Assembly (NCBI RefSeq): GCF_023277745.1
Contig: NZ_CP086322.1
Location: 1,364,001-1,428,000 of the forward strand
Direction: 5' to 3'
Length of the DNA: 64,000 bases
Origin: Streptomyces halobius
GTDB taxonomy: Bacteria > Actinomycetota > Actinomycetes > Streptomycetales > Streptomycetaceae
Position numbers and translations under genes: made by a program. Positions 36,418-47,218 of this stretch are shown here, one piece after another. The notes under the pieces were generated by a model that ran no database searches, was not told where the DNA came from, and saw only the letters and a program-made list of their open reading frames with translations. Each line of letters opens with the position of its first letter. Positions within the stretch are counted from its first letter, which is position 1.

Positions 36418-39348
36418 ATGCCCCTGTTGGAGCCGAAGCCCGACGCCCTGCGGCCCACCGCCACCACCGGCCCGGCACCCGACCGGGTCACCGACCGGCG
36501 GGCGTCCGGCACACCGGAGCCGCTGCGCGGCGATCTGATCGCCCTGCTCGGCGCGGACAAGGTACTGCACACCGTCTCCGACCTGGTCCGCTATGCCTCC
36601 GACGCCAGCCCGTACCGCTTTGTGCCGCAGGTCGTGGTGCTGGCCGAGGACATCGACGACATCTCCGCGGTCTTCTCCTACGCGCATGACAAGGGCCGGA
36701 ACGTCGTCTTCCGGGCCGCCGGAACCTCGCTCAACGGCCAGGCGCAGGGCGAGGACATCCTGGTGGACGTCCGCCGGCACTGGGCCGGGATCGAGGTGCT
36801 CGACGACGGCGCCCGCGCCCGTATCCGGCCGGGCACGACGGTGCTGCGGGCCAATGCCGGCCTGGCCCGTCACGGCCGGCTGCTGGGCCCCGATCCGGCC
36901 AGCGCCATCGCCTGCACCCTGGGCGGCGTGGTCGCCAACAACTCCTCCGGGATGACGGCCGGCATCACCCGCAACTCCTACCGGACACTGGCGTCGCTCA
37001 CTTTCGTGCTGCCCTCCGGCACGATCGTGGACACCGCCGCCCCCGACGCGGACGCGAGGCTGGCGCGGACCGAGCCCGCGCTCTGCGCCGGCCTGCTCGC
37101 GCTCAAGGCCGAGATCGAGGCGGATCCGCGGCTGGTGGCCAGGATCCGTGCCAAGCACGAGATCAAGAACACCAACGGCTACCGCCTGGACGCCTTTCTC
37201 GACGGCACCACACCCGTGCAGATCCTGCGCGGGCTGATGGTCGGCTCCGAAGGCACCCTCGGTTTCATCGCCGAGACCGTCTTCGACACCCTGCCGCTGG
37301 ACCGGCACACCTCCAGCGCACTGCTCTGCTTCCCCACGCTGCGTGCCGCGGCCGCCGCCGTACCGCGGTTCAACGAGGCCGGCGCGCGGGCCGTGGAGCT
37401 GATGGACGGCAATACGCTGCGCGCTTCGGTACGGGTGGCCGGTGTCCCGGCCGACTGGGCGGAGCTGCCCAAGGAGACCACCGCCCTGCTGGTGGAGTTC
37501 CGGGCGCCGGACGAGGCCGCACAGCAGGCGTACGAGGAGGCGGCGGCGCGGGTGCTGGAGGACCTGGAACTGGTCGCGCCGGTCCCGTCGATCACCAACG
37601 TCTTCACCCGGGACGCAGGGACCATCGGCGGCTACTGGAAGGCCCGCAAGGCGTTCATCACCGCCGTCGGCGGCTCCCGGCCGTCCGGAACGACGCTGCT
37701 CACCGAGGACTTCGCGGTGCCTCCGTCCCGCCTCGCGGACGCCTGCGCCGCCCTGCTGGAGCTCCAGACCCGGCACGGCTTCGACGCCGCGGTCGCCGGG
37801 CACGCCGCGCACGGCAATCTGCACTTCCTGCTGGCCTTCGACGCGGCGACGCCCGCGGACGTGGAGCGCTATGCCGCCTTCATGGACGCGTTCTGCCGAC
37901 TGACCGTCGAGGAGTTCGACGGCTCTCTCAAGGCGGAGCACGCGACCGGCCGGAACATCGCACCGTTCCTGGAGCTCGAATGGGGGCCGCGGGCAACGGA
38001 GTTGATGTGGCGGATCAAGGAGCTCATCGACCCGCACGGCATCCTGGCCCCCCGCGTACTGCTCAACCGCGACCCCAAGGGGCATCTGCGGGGCCTCAAG
38101 ACCATCCCCGGGATCGAGGCCATCGCCGATCCGTGCATCGAATGCGGCTTCTGCGAACCGACCTGCCCCAGCGAGGACCTGACCACCACACCGCGCCAAC
38201 GGATCGTGCTGCGCCGCGAGATGATGCGCCAGCCGTCCCGCTCACCCGTGACCGAGGAGCTGCTGGCCGCGTACGGCTATGACGCGGTGGACACCTGCGC
38301 CGGCGACTCCACCTGCAAACTGGCCTGCCCGGTGGGCATCGACACCGGCGCGATGATGAAGGACTTCCGACACCGACGGCACTCACCGCGCGAGGAGTGG
38401 ACGGCGGCACAGACGGCCCGGCGGTTCAGGGCAGTCGAGCGGTCGGCGCGGCTGGCGGTGGCGGCCGCGGACCGGATCGGCGACCGGCTGCCGGCGTCGC
38501 TGACCGTCGCCGCCCGCAAGGCCGTACGCCCCGACCTGGTGCCGGAGTGGCTGCCGCGGATTCCCGGCGCGGCGGCCCGTACGCTGCCGCCCACACGGAG
38601 GGCGGGCGCGGTCGCCGTCTACTACCCGGCGTGCGTCAACCGGATCTTCGGTGAACCGGCCGGGTATCACGGACCGTCCCTGCCCGAGGCCGTCGTGGCG
38701 GTGTCGCGGCGGGCCGGGCGGCCGGTGTGGATCCCGCCCGATGTGTCCGGGACGTGCTGTGCCACGATCTGGCATTCCAAGGGCTATCAGCGCGGCACCA
38801 CCGTGATGGCGAACCGCATCGTGGAAGCTGCCTGGGGCTGGACGGCCGGCGGCCGGCTGCCGCTGGTCGTGGACGCCTCCTCCTGCACCCTGGGCATCGC
38901 CCACGAGGTCGTGCCGTATCTGACGCCCTTCCACCGCGCACTGCACGCCGAGCTGACGGTCGTCGACTCCCCCGTCTGGGCCGCACGGGAACTGCTGCCG
39001 CGCGTGGAGATCCTGCGCACCCTCGACTCGGCGGTGCTCCATCCCACCTGCTCCATGGGGCACTTGGGGGACGAGGAGCAGCTCCGCGAGGTCGCCGAGG
39101 CATGTGCGCGGGAGGTGGTGGTCCCGGACGACGCGGGCTGCTGCGCGTTCGCCGGCGACCGCGGGATGCTCCACAGGGAGCTGACGGAGTCGGCCACCGC
39201 CAAGGAGGCGGCCGAGGTCACCTCCCGGCACTTCGACGCGCATCTGTCCGCGAACCGGATGTGTGAGGTCGGGATGGATCATGCGACGGAGGGCCGAGGG
39301 TATTACTCGGCCCTCCTGGCGCTGGAGCGGGCCACGCGGCCGGCTTAG
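36418..39348 (+). CDS. FAD-linked oxidase with Fe-S domain, D-lactate dehydrogenase type
   Basis: 976 residues from ATG 36418, chosen because GGAGGAG lies eight bases upstream; a GTG nine bases earlier is possible. N-terminal FAD-binding domain (FRAAGTSLNGQAQG, GRLLGPDPASAIACTLGGVV, NNSSGM), cap domain (GTLGFIAETVFDTLPLD, HAAHGNLHFLL), then two 4Fe-4S motifs (CIECGFCEPTCPSEDL and CAGDSTCKLACPVG) and CCG-type cysteines (SGTCCATIWHSKGYQRG, DDAGCCAFAGDRG). This fused layout is that of Fe-S D-lactate dehydrogenases feeding the respiratory chain. It fits the lutABC and transporter genes nearby. Substrate is by analogy; glycolate or another 2-hydroxy acid is possible. Confidence 0.88.
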   Translation: MPLLEPKPDALRPTATTGPAPDRVTDRRASGTPEPLRGDLIALLGADKVLHTVSDLVRYASDASPYRFVPQVVVLAEDIDDISAVFSYAHDKGRNVVFRAAGTSLNGQAQGEDILVDVRRHWAGIEVLDDGARARIRPGTTVLRANAGLARHGRLLGPDPASAIACTLGGVVANNSSGMTAGITRNSYRTLASLTFVLPSGTIVDTAAPDADARLARTEPALCAGLLALKAEIEADPRLVARIRAKHEIKNTNGYRLDAFLDGTTPVQILRGLMVGSEGTLGFIAETVFDTLPLDRHTSSALLCFPTLRAAAAAVPRFNEAGARAVELMDGNTLRASVRVAGVPADWAELPKETTALLVEFRAPDEAAQQAYEEAAARVLEDLELVAPVPSITNVFTRDAGTIGGYWKARKAFITAVGGSRPSGTTLLTEDFAVPPSRLADACAALLELQTRHGFDAAVAGHAAHGNLHFLLAFDAATPADVERYAAFMDAFCRLTVEEFDGSLKAEHATGRNIAPFLELEWGPRATELMWRIKELIDPHGILAPRVLLNRDPKGHLRGLKTIPGIEAIADPCIECGFCEPTCPSEDLTTTPRQRIVLRREMMRQPSRSPVTEELLAAYGYDAVDTCAGDSTCKLACPVGIDTGAMMKDFRHRRHSPREEWTAAQTARRFRAVERSARLAVAAADRIGDRLPASLTVAARKAVRPDLVPEWLPRIPGAAARTLPPTRRAGAVAVYYPACVNRIFGEPAGYHGPSLPEAVVAVSRRAGRPVWIPPDVSGTCCATIWHSKGYQRGTTVMANRIVEAAWGWTAGGRLPLVVDASSCTLGIAHEVVPYLTPFHRALHAELTVVDSPVWAARELLPRVEILRTLDSAVLHPTCSMGHLGDEEQLREVAEACAREVVVPDDAGCCAFAGDRGMLHRELTESATAKEAAEVTSRHFDAHLSANRMCEVGMDHATEGRGYYSALLALERATRPA

Positions 39349-39365
39349 CCGTGGACGGCCACGCG

Positions 39366-40736
39366 TCAGCGGGCGATGTGCAGCGCCACCGCGCCCTTCG
39401 CCGGAACGGTCAGCTCCGCCTTGCCGTCGTCTGCGACCGTGACCGTGTGGCCGTCACACGAGGACGGCGCGGCCGCGATCACATTGCAGTACGTCCCGCC
39501 GGGCAGCGAGGTCGCGAACGTCTGCTTCAGCTCGCCGTCGCCGTTGTTGAGGGCGACGAATCCGGCGTTCCCACGGCCGAAGGCGATCGCGCTGCCGTCG
39601 TTGTCCCACCAATCGGTCAGCCCGGCCGACCCCACCGCGTTGCGGAAACCGACCATCCCGGTGATCTCCTGTGTGGCGTGCTGGTCGGTCCAGCCGTCGG
39701 AGCCGCTGGGCGGACCCGCGTCCTTGTCGGACCACTCGTAGCCGGAGTAGACGTTCGGTGAGCCGTAGGGCGAGGCCAGCATGAAGACATTGGCGAGGGT
39801 GTAGGCCGCGCCGTCCTTGTAGCTCAACGTCGAACCGTTGCGCTCGGTGTCCCAGTTGTCGACGAAGGTACGGGCCTTGTCGCCGGGGAGCTTGCCGTCG
39901 GCGATGGACTTGAGCTGGGCGAGGTCGCCGCCCTGGAAGGCGCTCTTGAGGTGCCCGCCGTAGCGGAATTCGTCGACGTCGCCGATGCCGGTGTACTCCT
40001 CGGGCTGAACCGCTTCGCCGGACCCGTGGATGACCTCCTGCACCCAGTGCCCCGGGTCGCTCATCTTGCCCTTGATGGCGGCGAGGTCGGTGGCGGAGAT
40101 GTGCTTGGCGGCGTCTATCCGGAAGCCGTCCACGCCCAGGGAGCGGAGATCGTCCAGGTACCCGGCGATGGTGGTGCGGACCGCGTCGCTGCCGGTGTCG
40201 AGGTCGGCCAGGCCCACCAGTTCGCAGTTCTGGACGTCGTCCCGGTTGCCGTAGTCGGAGATGTCCTTGCGGCAGCCGTGAAAGTCCTGGTCCTGGTAGG
40301 AGCCGGGGTAGTGGTACTTGGTGTACCGCGTGCCGCCGGTGCCCGTACCGGACGCGGCCGCCATGTGGTTGATGACGGCGTCGGCGATGACCTTGACGCC
40401 CGCACCGTGACAGGCTTTCACCATCGAGGCGAAGGCGTCCCGGTCGCCCAGCCGCCCGGCGATCCGGTAGCTGACGGGCTGGTACGACGTCCACCACTGG
40501 CCGCCCTGGATGTGCTCGGATGCGGGTGAGACCTCCACATACCCGTAGCCGGCCGGGCCCAGCTGATCGGTGCACGCCGTGGCGACATCCGCGTACTGCC
40601 ACTCGAACAGCGTGGCGGTGACGGTCCTTTCACCCGGTGGTGTGGCCTGTGAGGACCAGGGCGCGAGGGTGGCGAGGCCGGCCGCGGCCAGCACTCCGGC
40701 CAGCGCCCCGCCCAGCACACGGGAACGTTGCTGCAT
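39366..40736 (-). CDS. Secreted GH13 alpha-amylase
   Basis: 456 residues with a Sec signal peptide ([20 protein letters not shown]). GH13 regions: [19 protein letters not shown] (nucleophile Asp), [21 protein letters not shown] (acid/base Glu), [12 protein letters not shown] (third Asp). Region IV has Trp where FVDNHD is usual. The C-terminal beta-sandwich (domain C) ends in [10 protein letters not shown]; no starch-binding module follows. It hydrolyses starch extracellularly. Upstream is an inverted repeat with CTTGC half-sites (40865-40888), the type used by the LacI-family MalR of streptomycetes. Confidence 0.93.
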   Translation of the reverse strand: MQQRSRVLGGALAGVLAAAGLATLAPWSSQATPPGERTVTATLFEWQYADVATACTDQLGPAGYGYVEVSPASEHIQGGQWWTSYQPVSYRIAGRLGDRDAFASMVKACHGAGVKVIADAVINHMAAASGTGTGGTRYTKYHYPGSYQDQDFHGCRKDISDYGNRDDVQNCELVGLADLDTGSDAVRTTIAGYLDDLRSLGVDGFRIDAAKHISATDLAAIKGKMSDPGHWVQEVIHGSGEAVQPEEYTGIGDVDEFRYGGHLKSAFQGGDLAQLKSIADGKLPGDKARTFVDNWDTERNGSTLSYKDGAAYTLANVFMLASPYGSPNVYSGYEWSDKDAGPPSGSDGWTDQHATQEITGMVGFRNAVGSAGLTDWWDNDGSAIAFGRGNAGFVALNNGDGELKQTFATSLPGGTYCNVIAAAPSSCDGHTVTVADDGKAELTVPAKGAVALHIAR

Positions 40737-41047
40737 CTTGCGGCTCCTTCAGCATCGGGCACGGCACGCCTGCCGCACCCACGAGAGCAGCCACGCGCCG
40801 GGCCGCCGTGGGGGGATTTCCGCGTCGGAGCCTGCCGTTCACATGTGAACACGTCAAGACGTGCCGCAAGACTTTTCAGCATCTTGCGAAATATGCTGCG
40901 TACGGCGGGTCGACACCGCCCCGAAGAGTCCAAGTACGCCACACCAAGAGTCCAATTGGCCCCCTTGTGCCTCATACCACTCAACCGTCAGGGTCCTGAC
41001 CGAGATGGGCACAGCCCCCGCACACCATCCGCTCTCCTGGAGGACCG
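40737..41047. other. Divergent promoter region of the amylase and GH109 genes
   Basis: 311 bases without gene. It includes the palindrome at 40865-40888 and the motif ACATGTGAACACGTCAAGACGT near 40842. The right part should contain the GH109-type gene promoter; its ribosome site (CTGGAGGACCG) ends at 41047. Confidence 0.6.
40865..40888. promoter_or_regulatory. Candidate sugar-repressor operator upstream of the amylase gene
   Basis: The arms CGCAAGA (40865-40871) and TCTTGCG (40882-40888) with a ten-base spacer lie 129-152 bases upstream of the amylase start. CTTGC half-sites are known in Streptomyces amylase promoters as targets of LacI-type maltose repressors; assignment here is by resemblance. 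Confidence 0.5.
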
Positions 41048-42496
41048 ATGAACGAGGCACATCCGCAGGACCACGGCTCTGACCGCGACCCCGACGCGGC
41101 GGGCCCGAGCCGCCGTTCGGTGCTGTGGACCGCCGGCGCGGCGGGCGCCGGGCTGGGGCTCGGCGGGCTCGGAGCCGGACATGCCGCGGCGGCCACGCCC
41201 GAGACGGCGCACGGAACGGCGGCCGGCGCCGCCGCGGCTCCCGAGGCCAAGGGCAAGACCATGATCGGGGTACCGTTCGAGCCGCGCAGCACCGTACGCG
41301 TCGGCATCATCGGCCTCGGCAACCGCGGCGGCAGCATGATCGACCTGTTCCTCGCGGTGCCGGGGACGCGCGTCGTCGCGCTCTGCGACCCGATGCAGGA
41401 GAAGACGGCACAGGCCGCCAAGAAGGTCATCGACGCCGGGCAGCCCGCGCCCGCCCTCTACACCAACGGCGACCATGACTTCGAGAACCTCTGCGAGCGC
41501 GGCGACCTCGACTTCATCTACGTGGCCACGCCCTGGGACTGGCACTTCGACATGGCCAAGGCCGCGATGCTCAACGGCAAGCACGTCGGCGTGGAATGCC
41601 CCCTCGCGCTGCGCCTGGACCAGCTGTGGAAGCTGGTCGACCTCTCCGAACACACCCGCAGACACTGCCTCCAACTGGAGAACGTCTGTTACGGCCGCAA
41701 CGAGATGCGGGTGCTGCGGATGGCCCACGCCGGCCTGTTCGGCGATCTGCTGCACGGTGCCGGCGCGTACAACCACGACCTGCGCGGGCTGATGTTCGAC
41801 CCGGACTACTACGAAGGCCCCTGGCGGCGGCTGTGGCACACCCGACTGCGCGGCGATCTGTACCCGAACCACGGCTTCGGCCCGGTCGCCAACTACATGG
41901 ACGTCAACCGCGGCGACCGCGCCGTACGGATCTCCAGCTTCGGCACCCCGGCGCTGGGGCTTGCCGCGTACCGCAAGGAGCACATGCCGCCGAACGACCC
42001 GAGCTGGAAGGAGTCCTATATCGAGAGCGACCGGACGATCAGCCTCGTCCAGACCGCCGAGGGCCGGGTGATCCGCCTGGAGCACGATGTCTCCACCCCG
42101 CACCCCTACAGCCGCATCAACAGCCTCGGCGGCACCAAGGGCGTCTTCGAGGACTTTCCGGAGCGGATCTATATCGAGCCCGACCACACCAATGACGAAT
42201 GGGGCGACTTCGCTCGGTACGCGGACTGGGACCACTGGCTCTGGAAGGACCACCCCAAGCCGCCCGGCGGCCACAACGGCATGGACTACATGCTGGTCTT
42301 CCGGCTGACGCAGTGCATCCGGCTCGGCCTCGTACCGGACTTCGACGTCTACGACGCGGCGACCTGGAGCGCGCCGGTGCCGCTCAGCGACCTCTCGATC
42401 AAGGCGAAGGGCGCTCCGCAGGAGTTTCCCGACTTCACCCGGGGGCTGTGGAAGAAGGAGCGGCCGGGGATGGATTCGGAGAAGCCGGAGGAGTAG
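41048..42496 (+). CDS. Tat-exported Gfo/Idh/MocA-type glycosidase (GH109-like)
   Basis: 482 residues from ATG 41048. Tat signal ([16 protein letters not shown], end near HAAAA). Then a Rossmann NAD domain ([59 protein letters not shown]) and an oxidoreductase C-terminal fold ([31 protein letters not shown]). The ATPWDWH and NHG motifs are those of GH109 enzymes, which cleave alpha-N-acetylgalactosamine by an NAD-dependent redox mechanism. Tat export fits, since NAD must be inserted before export. Substrate specificity is not proven. Confidence 0.85.
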   Translation: MNEAHPQDHGSDRDPDAAGPSRRSVLWTAGAAGAGLGLGGLGAGHAAAATPETAHGTAAGAAAAPEAKGKTMIGVPFEPRSTVRVGIIGLGNRGGSMIDLFLAVPGTRVVALCDPMQEKTAQAAKKVIDAGQPAPALYTNGDHDFENLCERGDLDFIYVATPWDWHFDMAKAAMLNGKHVGVECPLALRLDQLWKLVDLSEHTRRHCLQLENVCYGRNEMRVLRMAHAGLFGDLLHGAGAYNHDLRGLMFDPDYYEGPWRRLWHTRLRGDLYPNHGFGPVANYMDVNRGDRAVRISSFGTPALGLAAYRKEHMPPNDPSWKESYIESDRTISLVQTAEGRVIRLEHDVSTPHPYSRINSLGGTKGVFEDFPERIYIEPDHTNDEWGDFARYADWDHWLWKDHPKPPGGHNGMDYMLVFRLTQCIRLGLVPDFDVYDAATWSAPVPLSDLSIKAKGAPQEFPDFTRGLWKKERPGMDSEKPEE

Positions 42497-42776
42497 CGGC
42501 TGGAGTAAGGGCACGGAGCGGTGGGGATCTGGGGCGGGGTATCGGTGTGCGGCCGGTGATTCCGGGGCCCGGCGGGTGGTGGGGCGGGCCGGGCCCCGCG
42601 CGAGGCGGTCGCGGACAGCGCGAGGAACGCGGAGCCCGTGGGAGGTGGCGGGCGGATACCCGCCCCGCGCCTCGGGCCACAGACGTCCGGCGAGGGCACT
42701 GAGGAGCAGGGCGAGCCGACCGTACCGCTCGGCGCGGTCTCGATCGGCAGGCCCCCGGCTTTCTCCGCTTCTCCGC

Positions 42777-43523
42777 TCAGCCGGAAAGGCGCGCCTTGTC
42801 CCCCATCACCACGACGGGGTGCCGCGCCGGATCAAGGGCGCGCAGCAGTGCCACCATCCCGGCTCTGGAGACGCTGACGCAGCCGGAGGTCCCGCTGCCG
42901 TGGTCCAGGTGCAGCCAGATACCGCCGCCCTTGGCCTGCCCCTCGGGACGTGTCGGGTCCAGCGGGGACGTGCCCTTGACGCGGTTGTAGTTGACGGCGA
43001 CGACATGGTCGAAGTCATGGCGGGTGCTCTTGGGCCAGTACGGGGGCGGAGTGAACGCCGCCGAGTGGGTGTAGGGCAGCTTGGTCCCGGGGTTCGCGAG
43101 GACGCCCCCGGCGTCGGTCAGCCCGAACACACCGACCGGGCTGCGCTTGTCGCCCTCGCGATGGTCCGCGGTCCAGCCGCGGCGACCGTTGTGCGCGGCC
43201 CAACTCCCCTTGGGTTCCCAGCCCTTGGCGCCCTTTTCGTACAGCATGACGGTGGCATCCGGGGAATCCGGGCCCTGGCCGTAGACCGCCACGACCTGCC
43301 GCGAATCGGCCGGGATCTTCGACCGCAGGGTGGCACCGACCTGCGGGATGTTCCTGAGGTGCGTGGTGGTCGACGCCCCACCGTCCGGGCCGCCGGGACG
43401 CTCCCCCTTCCCCTCGCCATCGTCACTGCCCCCCTCGCTCGCACTGCCCCTGCACCCCGCCACCAGGACCAGCCCCGCCGCTGCCACTGCCGCCGCCCGC
43501 GTCGCTCTGCCCGCTCTCCGCAT
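42777..43523 (-). CDS. L,D-transpeptidase-like (YkuD-type) lipoprotein
   Basis: 248 residues from ATG 43523, the only in-frame ATG after the upstream open stretch. Lipobox LVLVAGC (Cys ~22), then an acidic Gly-rich linker. The catalytic domain has GWTADHREGDKRSPVGVFGL, HDFDHVVAVNYN and the active-site motif GIWLHLDHGSGTSGCVSVS, with His and the nucleophilic Cys spaced as in YkuD enzymes. It probably acts on the cell wall (3-3 cross-linking or protein anchoring), tethered to the membrane outer face. It faces the GH109 gene convergently. Confidence 0.85.
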   Translation of the reverse strand: MRRAGRATRAAAVAAAGLVLVAGCRGSASEGGSDDGEGKGERPGGPDGGASTTTHLRNIPQVGATLRSKIPADSRQVVAVYGQGPDSPDATVMLYEKGAKGWEPKGSWAAHNGRRGWTADHREGDKRSPVGVFGLTDAGGVLANPGTKLPYTHSAAFTPPPYWPKSTRHDFDHVVAVNYNRVKGTSPLDPTRPEGQAKGGGIWLHLDHGSGTSGCVSVSRAGMVALLRALDPARHPVVVMGDKARLSG

Positions 43524-43727
43524 GGGCCCATGGTCGCACCGCCGCCCCGACAACCGTCCCCCGCACGCCTGTTGCCTGCATGTCCCACACGAATGGCCCG
43601 GTGCGGGCGTCTGCAAGGGAAGCCAGTGCTCTGCGTCGCGTCCGGCGAGACGTCCCAGGGTGCCCAGGTGCCCCGAGGCGCCGCTGCGGGCGGGGGCCTC
43701 GGCCGGCCGGGGGCCGCGGCATGCCGG

Positions 43728-44519
43728 TCAGATGAAGTCGAGGGCACCCAGGCCGCCGATGCCGCCGAGCAGCATGAAGACCGGCATCAGGACCTTGAGC
43801 TCCACCCAGCTGCCGGCCTTGAAGCGCATGGCCTTGGGCGGGCCGACCGGATACCAGCGCTTGCGGCCTATCGGGATCGGCCACAGGACCGGGCAGCCCG
43901 AGACGGTCAGCGCATCGCCGAGGTCGTGGACCAGCGCACCGAGCACGATCGGCAGGCCCAGCCAGAGGTATTCCTGTCCCGGTTCGGTGAACAGCCAGCC
44001 CGCACCGTTGCCCGGCTGGTCGAGTACGCCGGCCAGGATCCAGGCCGAGGCCGCGCCCAGCAGCCACACCAGCACATCGCTGGAGACCCGCGCCGCCCGC
44101 CACAGCAGGCCCTCGATGGCGAGCACCATGTGGACGAAGAGGATCCCGAGCACCGCCCAGCGGCCGCCCCGGCTCGCCAGCAGGGCCATACCGGCACCGA
44201 CCAGCACGGCCCACACCCAGGTATGGGTAAGGGTGCGGTGCCCTCCCCCGCGATGGGTGTCGCCCCGCATCTTGGTGGCCTTGTAGACCGCGTGCGAGAG
44301 GTTGTCGACCACCTCGCACAGCATCCGCGACAGCGGGCCGAAGGCTCGCGAGATCGTGGCCGACTTGTGGTCGAGGTCGGGAGCGAGCGCCGCTCCGGCG
44401 CAGATCAGAGCGCCGCAGACGATCACCGGCCAGGGCATCGGATGCCCGGCGGCAGCAGCGGCCGCGCCCACCCCCAGCCAGGCAGCGGCCCCGGACAGCG
44501 AGTGCGCCGGTCCCATCAT
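43728..44519 (-). CDS. Membrane-bound metal-dependent hydrolase-like protein (DUF457/YdjM type)
   Basis: 263 residues from the first ATG of ATGATG (44519), after GGGG. Membrane segments alternate with metal-binding motifs: MMGPAHSLSGAAAWLG, ALAPDLDHKSATIS, GGGHRTLTHTWVWAVLVGAG, LGALVHDLGDALTVSG. The His/Asp set HS...DLDH...HR..TH...HD..D matches DUF457 proteins related to YdjM. The substrate is unknown. It diverges from the helicase gene with 133 bases between. Confidence 0.85.
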   Translation of the reverse strand: MMGPAHSLSGAAAWLGVGAAAAAAGHPMPWPVIVCGALICAGAALAPDLDHKSATISRAFGPLSRMLCEVVDNLSHAVYKATKMRGDTHRGGGHRTLTHTWVWAVLVGAGMALLASRGGRWAVLGILFVHMVLAIEGLLWRAARVSSDVLVWLLGAASAWILAGVLDQPGNGAGWLFTEPGQEYLWLGLPIVLGALVHDLGDALTVSGCPVLWPIPIGRKRWYPVGPPKAMRFKAGSWVELKVLMPVFMLLGGIGGLGALDFI

Positions 44520-44652
44520 GGTCGTTCCCCACCCCTTGGTTTCTTGGTTCTCGCGATTCTGACGCCCGGTCGGCGACACAGCGTAGCGTTTGATGATCTC
44601 CCTCCGACCCTCCGGTTCCCGGATACGGGGGGAAGGAAGGCAGTATGGGGGC

Positions 44653-47166
44653 GTGACCCTCATCGATCATCTGCCGAACGACGCCGACCCCGATGCCCTC
44701 TTCGAAGCCTTCTCGGGCTGGGCCGAGCAACAGGGCATCGCGCTCTACCCCGCCCAGGAGGAGGCGCTGATCGAGGTGGTCTCCGGGGCGAACGTCGTCC
44801 TGTCCACCCCCACCGGTTCCGGCAAGAGCCTGGTGGCGGCCGGTGCGCACTTCACCGCCCTCGCCAATGACCAGGTCACCTTCTACACCGCGCCGATCAA
44901 GGCCCTGGTGTCGGAGAAGTTCTTCGATCTGTGCAAGCTCTTCGGCACCGAGAACGTCGGCATGCTCACCGGTGACGCGTCCGTCAACGCGGACGCGCCG
45001 GTCATCTGCTGCACCGCGGAGGTGCTCGCTTCGATAGCGCTGCGCGACGGCAAGCACGCCGACATCGGCCAGGTCGTGATGGACGAGTTCCATTTCTACG
45101 CCGAGCCGGACCGCGGCTGGGCCTGGCAGATTCCGCTGCTGGAACTGCCGCAGGCGCAGTTCGTCCTGATGTCGGCGACGCTCGGCGACATGTCGCGGTT
45201 CGAGGAGGACCTGACCCGGCGCACCGGCAGGCCGACGGCGGTGGTGCGCTCCGCGACCCGGCCCGTTCCGCTGTCGTACGAATACCGCACGACGCCGCTG
45301 ACGGAGACCCTGACCGAGCTGCTGGAGACCCACCAGTCCCCCGTCTACATCGTCCATTTCACCCAGGCCGCCGCCGTGGAGCGGGCCCAGGCGCTGATGA
45401 GCATCAACATGTGCACGCGCGCCGAGAAGGACGAGATCGCCAAGCTCATCGGGAACTTCCGGTTCACCACCAAGTTCGGCAGGAACCTGTCGCGTTACGT
45501 GCGCCATGGCATCGGCGTGCACCACGCCGGCATGCTGCCGAAATACCGCCGACTCGTCGAAAAGCTGGCGCAGGCGGGCCTGTTGAAGGTCATCTGCGGT
45601 ACGGACACGCTCGGTGTGGGCGTCAACGTCCCCATCCGCACGGTGTTGTTCACCGCGCTGACGAAGTACGACGGGACCCGGGTGCGGACGCTGCGGGCGC
45701 GGGAGTTCCATCAGATCGCGGGCCGCGCCGGCCGGGCCGGCTTCGACACCGCGGGCTTTGTCGTCGCGCAGGCCCCCGAGCATGTGGTGGAGAACGCGAA
45801 GGCGCTGGCGAAGGCGGGCGACGACCCCAAGAAGCGCCGCAAGGTCGTGCGCAAGAAGGCGCCGGAGGGGTTCGTCAACTGGGGCGAGAACACCTTCGAG
45901 AAGCTCATCGCCTCCGATCCCGAGCCGCTGACCTCCCGCTTCCGGGTGACCCACGCGATGTTGCTGTCCGTGATCGCGCGGCCCGGCGACGCCTTCCAGG
46001 CGATGCGCCGGCTGCTTGAGGACAATCACGAACCACGCCGGAACCAGCTGCGGCACATCCGGCGGGCCATCGCGATCTACCGGTCGCTGCTGGACGGGGG
46101 GATCGTCGAGCGGCTGGAGGAGCCGGACGCGGAGGGGCGGATCGTCCGGCTGACCGTCGATCTTCAGCAGGACTTCGCGCTCAACCAGCCGCTGTCCACG
46201 TTCGCACTGGCCGCGTTCGATCTGCTCGACCCCGAGTCGCCGTCCTACGCGCTGGACATGGTCTCGGTCGTGGAGTCCACCCTGGACGACCCGCGGCAGA
46301 TCCTGGCCGCACAGCAGAACAAGGCCCGGGGCGAGGCGGTCGCCCAGATGAAGGCCGACGGCGTCGAGTACGAGGAGCGCATGGAGCGCCTCATGGACGT
46401 CGAGTACCCCAAGCCGCTGGACGAGTTGCTCTCCCACGCCTACGGCCTGTACCGCAGGAGTCATCCGTGGGTCGGCGACCATCCGCTGTCGCCGAAGTCC
46501 GTCATCCGCGATATGTACGAACGCGCCATGACCTTCAGCGAGTTCGTTTCCTTCTACGAGCTGGCCCGCACCGAGGGCATTGTGCTGCGCTACCTGGCGA
46601 GCGCGTACAAGGCGCTGGATCACACCGTGCCGGACGATCTGAAGTCCGAGGACTTCCAGGACATCGTCGCCTGGCTCGGCGAGATGGTCCGCCAGGTCGA
46701 CTCCAGCCTGCTGGACGAGTGGGAAAAGCTCGCCAATCCCGAGGAGGAGACGGCCGAGGAGGCCATGGAGCACGCGGACGAGGTCAAGCCGGTCACCACC
46801 AACCTCCGTGCCTTCCGTGTGCTGGTGCGCAACGCGATGTTCCGCCGGGTGGAGCTGGCGGCGCTGGACAAGGTGGAGGAGCTCGGCGAGATGGATGCCG
46901 ACTCCGGCTGGGACGCGGATGCCTGGGGCGACGCGATGGACGCCTACTGGGACGAATACGACGATCTGGGCACCGGTCCGGACGCGCGCGGCCCGAAGCT
47001 TCTGCAGATCGAGGAGGATCCCGAGCACGGACTGTGGAAGGTGCGGCAGACTTTCGCCGACCCGAACGGTGATCACGACTGGGGCATCTCCGCGGAGGTG
47101 GACCTGGCCGCTTCCGACGAGGAGGGACGTGCGGTGGTACGCGTCACCGACGTGGGCCAGAGGTGA
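44653..47166 (+). CDS. DEAD/DEAH-box helicase with DUF3516 C-terminus (Ski2-like)
   Basis: 837 residues from GTG 44653; an in-frame extension to 44590 lacks support. Motifs: Q-like ALYPAQEEAL, I STPTGSGKSLVAAG, Ia APIKALVSEK, II VVMDEFHFY (DEFH), III LMSATLGD, V GTDTLGVGVNVPIRTVLFT, VI FHQIAGRAGRAGFDTAGFV. The C-terminal ~450 residues are the actinobacterial DUF3516 region with long acidic helices. It probably unwinds structured RNA or RNA-DNA. A 52-base gap separates it from the thioesterase gene, so the two may be co-transcribed. Confidence 0.92.
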   Translation: MTLIDHLPNDADPDALFEAFSGWAEQQGIALYPAQEEALIEVVSGANVVLSTPTGSGKSLVAAGAHFTALANDQVTFYTAPIKALVSEKFFDLCKLFGTENVGMLTGDASVNADAPVICCTAEVLASIALRDGKHADIGQVVMDEFHFYAEPDRGWAWQIPLLELPQAQFVLMSATLGDMSRFEEDLTRRTGRPTAVVRSATRPVPLSYEYRTTPLTETLTELLETHQSPVYIVHFTQAAAVERAQALMSINMCTRAEKDEIAKLIGNFRFTTKFGRNLSRYVRHGIGVHHAGMLPKYRRLVEKLAQAGLLKVICGTDTLGVGVNVPIRTVLFTALTKYDGTRVRTLRAREFHQIAGRAGRAGFDTAGFVVAQAPEHVVENAKALAKAGDDPKKRRKVVRKKAPEGFVNWGENTFEKLIASDPEPLTSRFRVTHAMLLSVIARPGDAFQAMRRLLEDNHEPRRNQLRHIRRAIAIYRSLLDGGIVERLEEPDAEGRIVRLTVDLQQDFALNQPLSTFALAAFDLLDPESPSYALDMVSVVESTLDDPRQILAAQQNKARGEAVAQMKADGVEYEERMERLMDVEYPKPLDELLSHAYGLYRRSHPWVGDHPLSPKSVIRDMYERAMTFSEFVSFYELARTEGIVLRYLASAYKALDHTVPDDLKSEDFQDIVAWLGEMVRQVDSSLLDEWEKLANPEEETAEEAMEHADEVKPVTTNLRAFRVLVRNAMFRRVELAALDKVEELGEMDADSGWDADAWGDAMDAYWDEYDDLGTGPDARGPKLLQIEEDPEHGLWKVRQTFADPNGDHDWGISAEVDLAASDEEGRAVVRVTDVGQR

Positions 47167-47218
47167 GGAGACGGCCTCGGCCGAGGCCGTCGAGGGATGC
47201 GACGGAGGGCCGCCGGTC

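Noticed and set aside
36178..38199. A 673-codon open frame on the minus strand
   Set aside because: Antisense of the D-lactate-dehydrogenase-type gene, no motifs.
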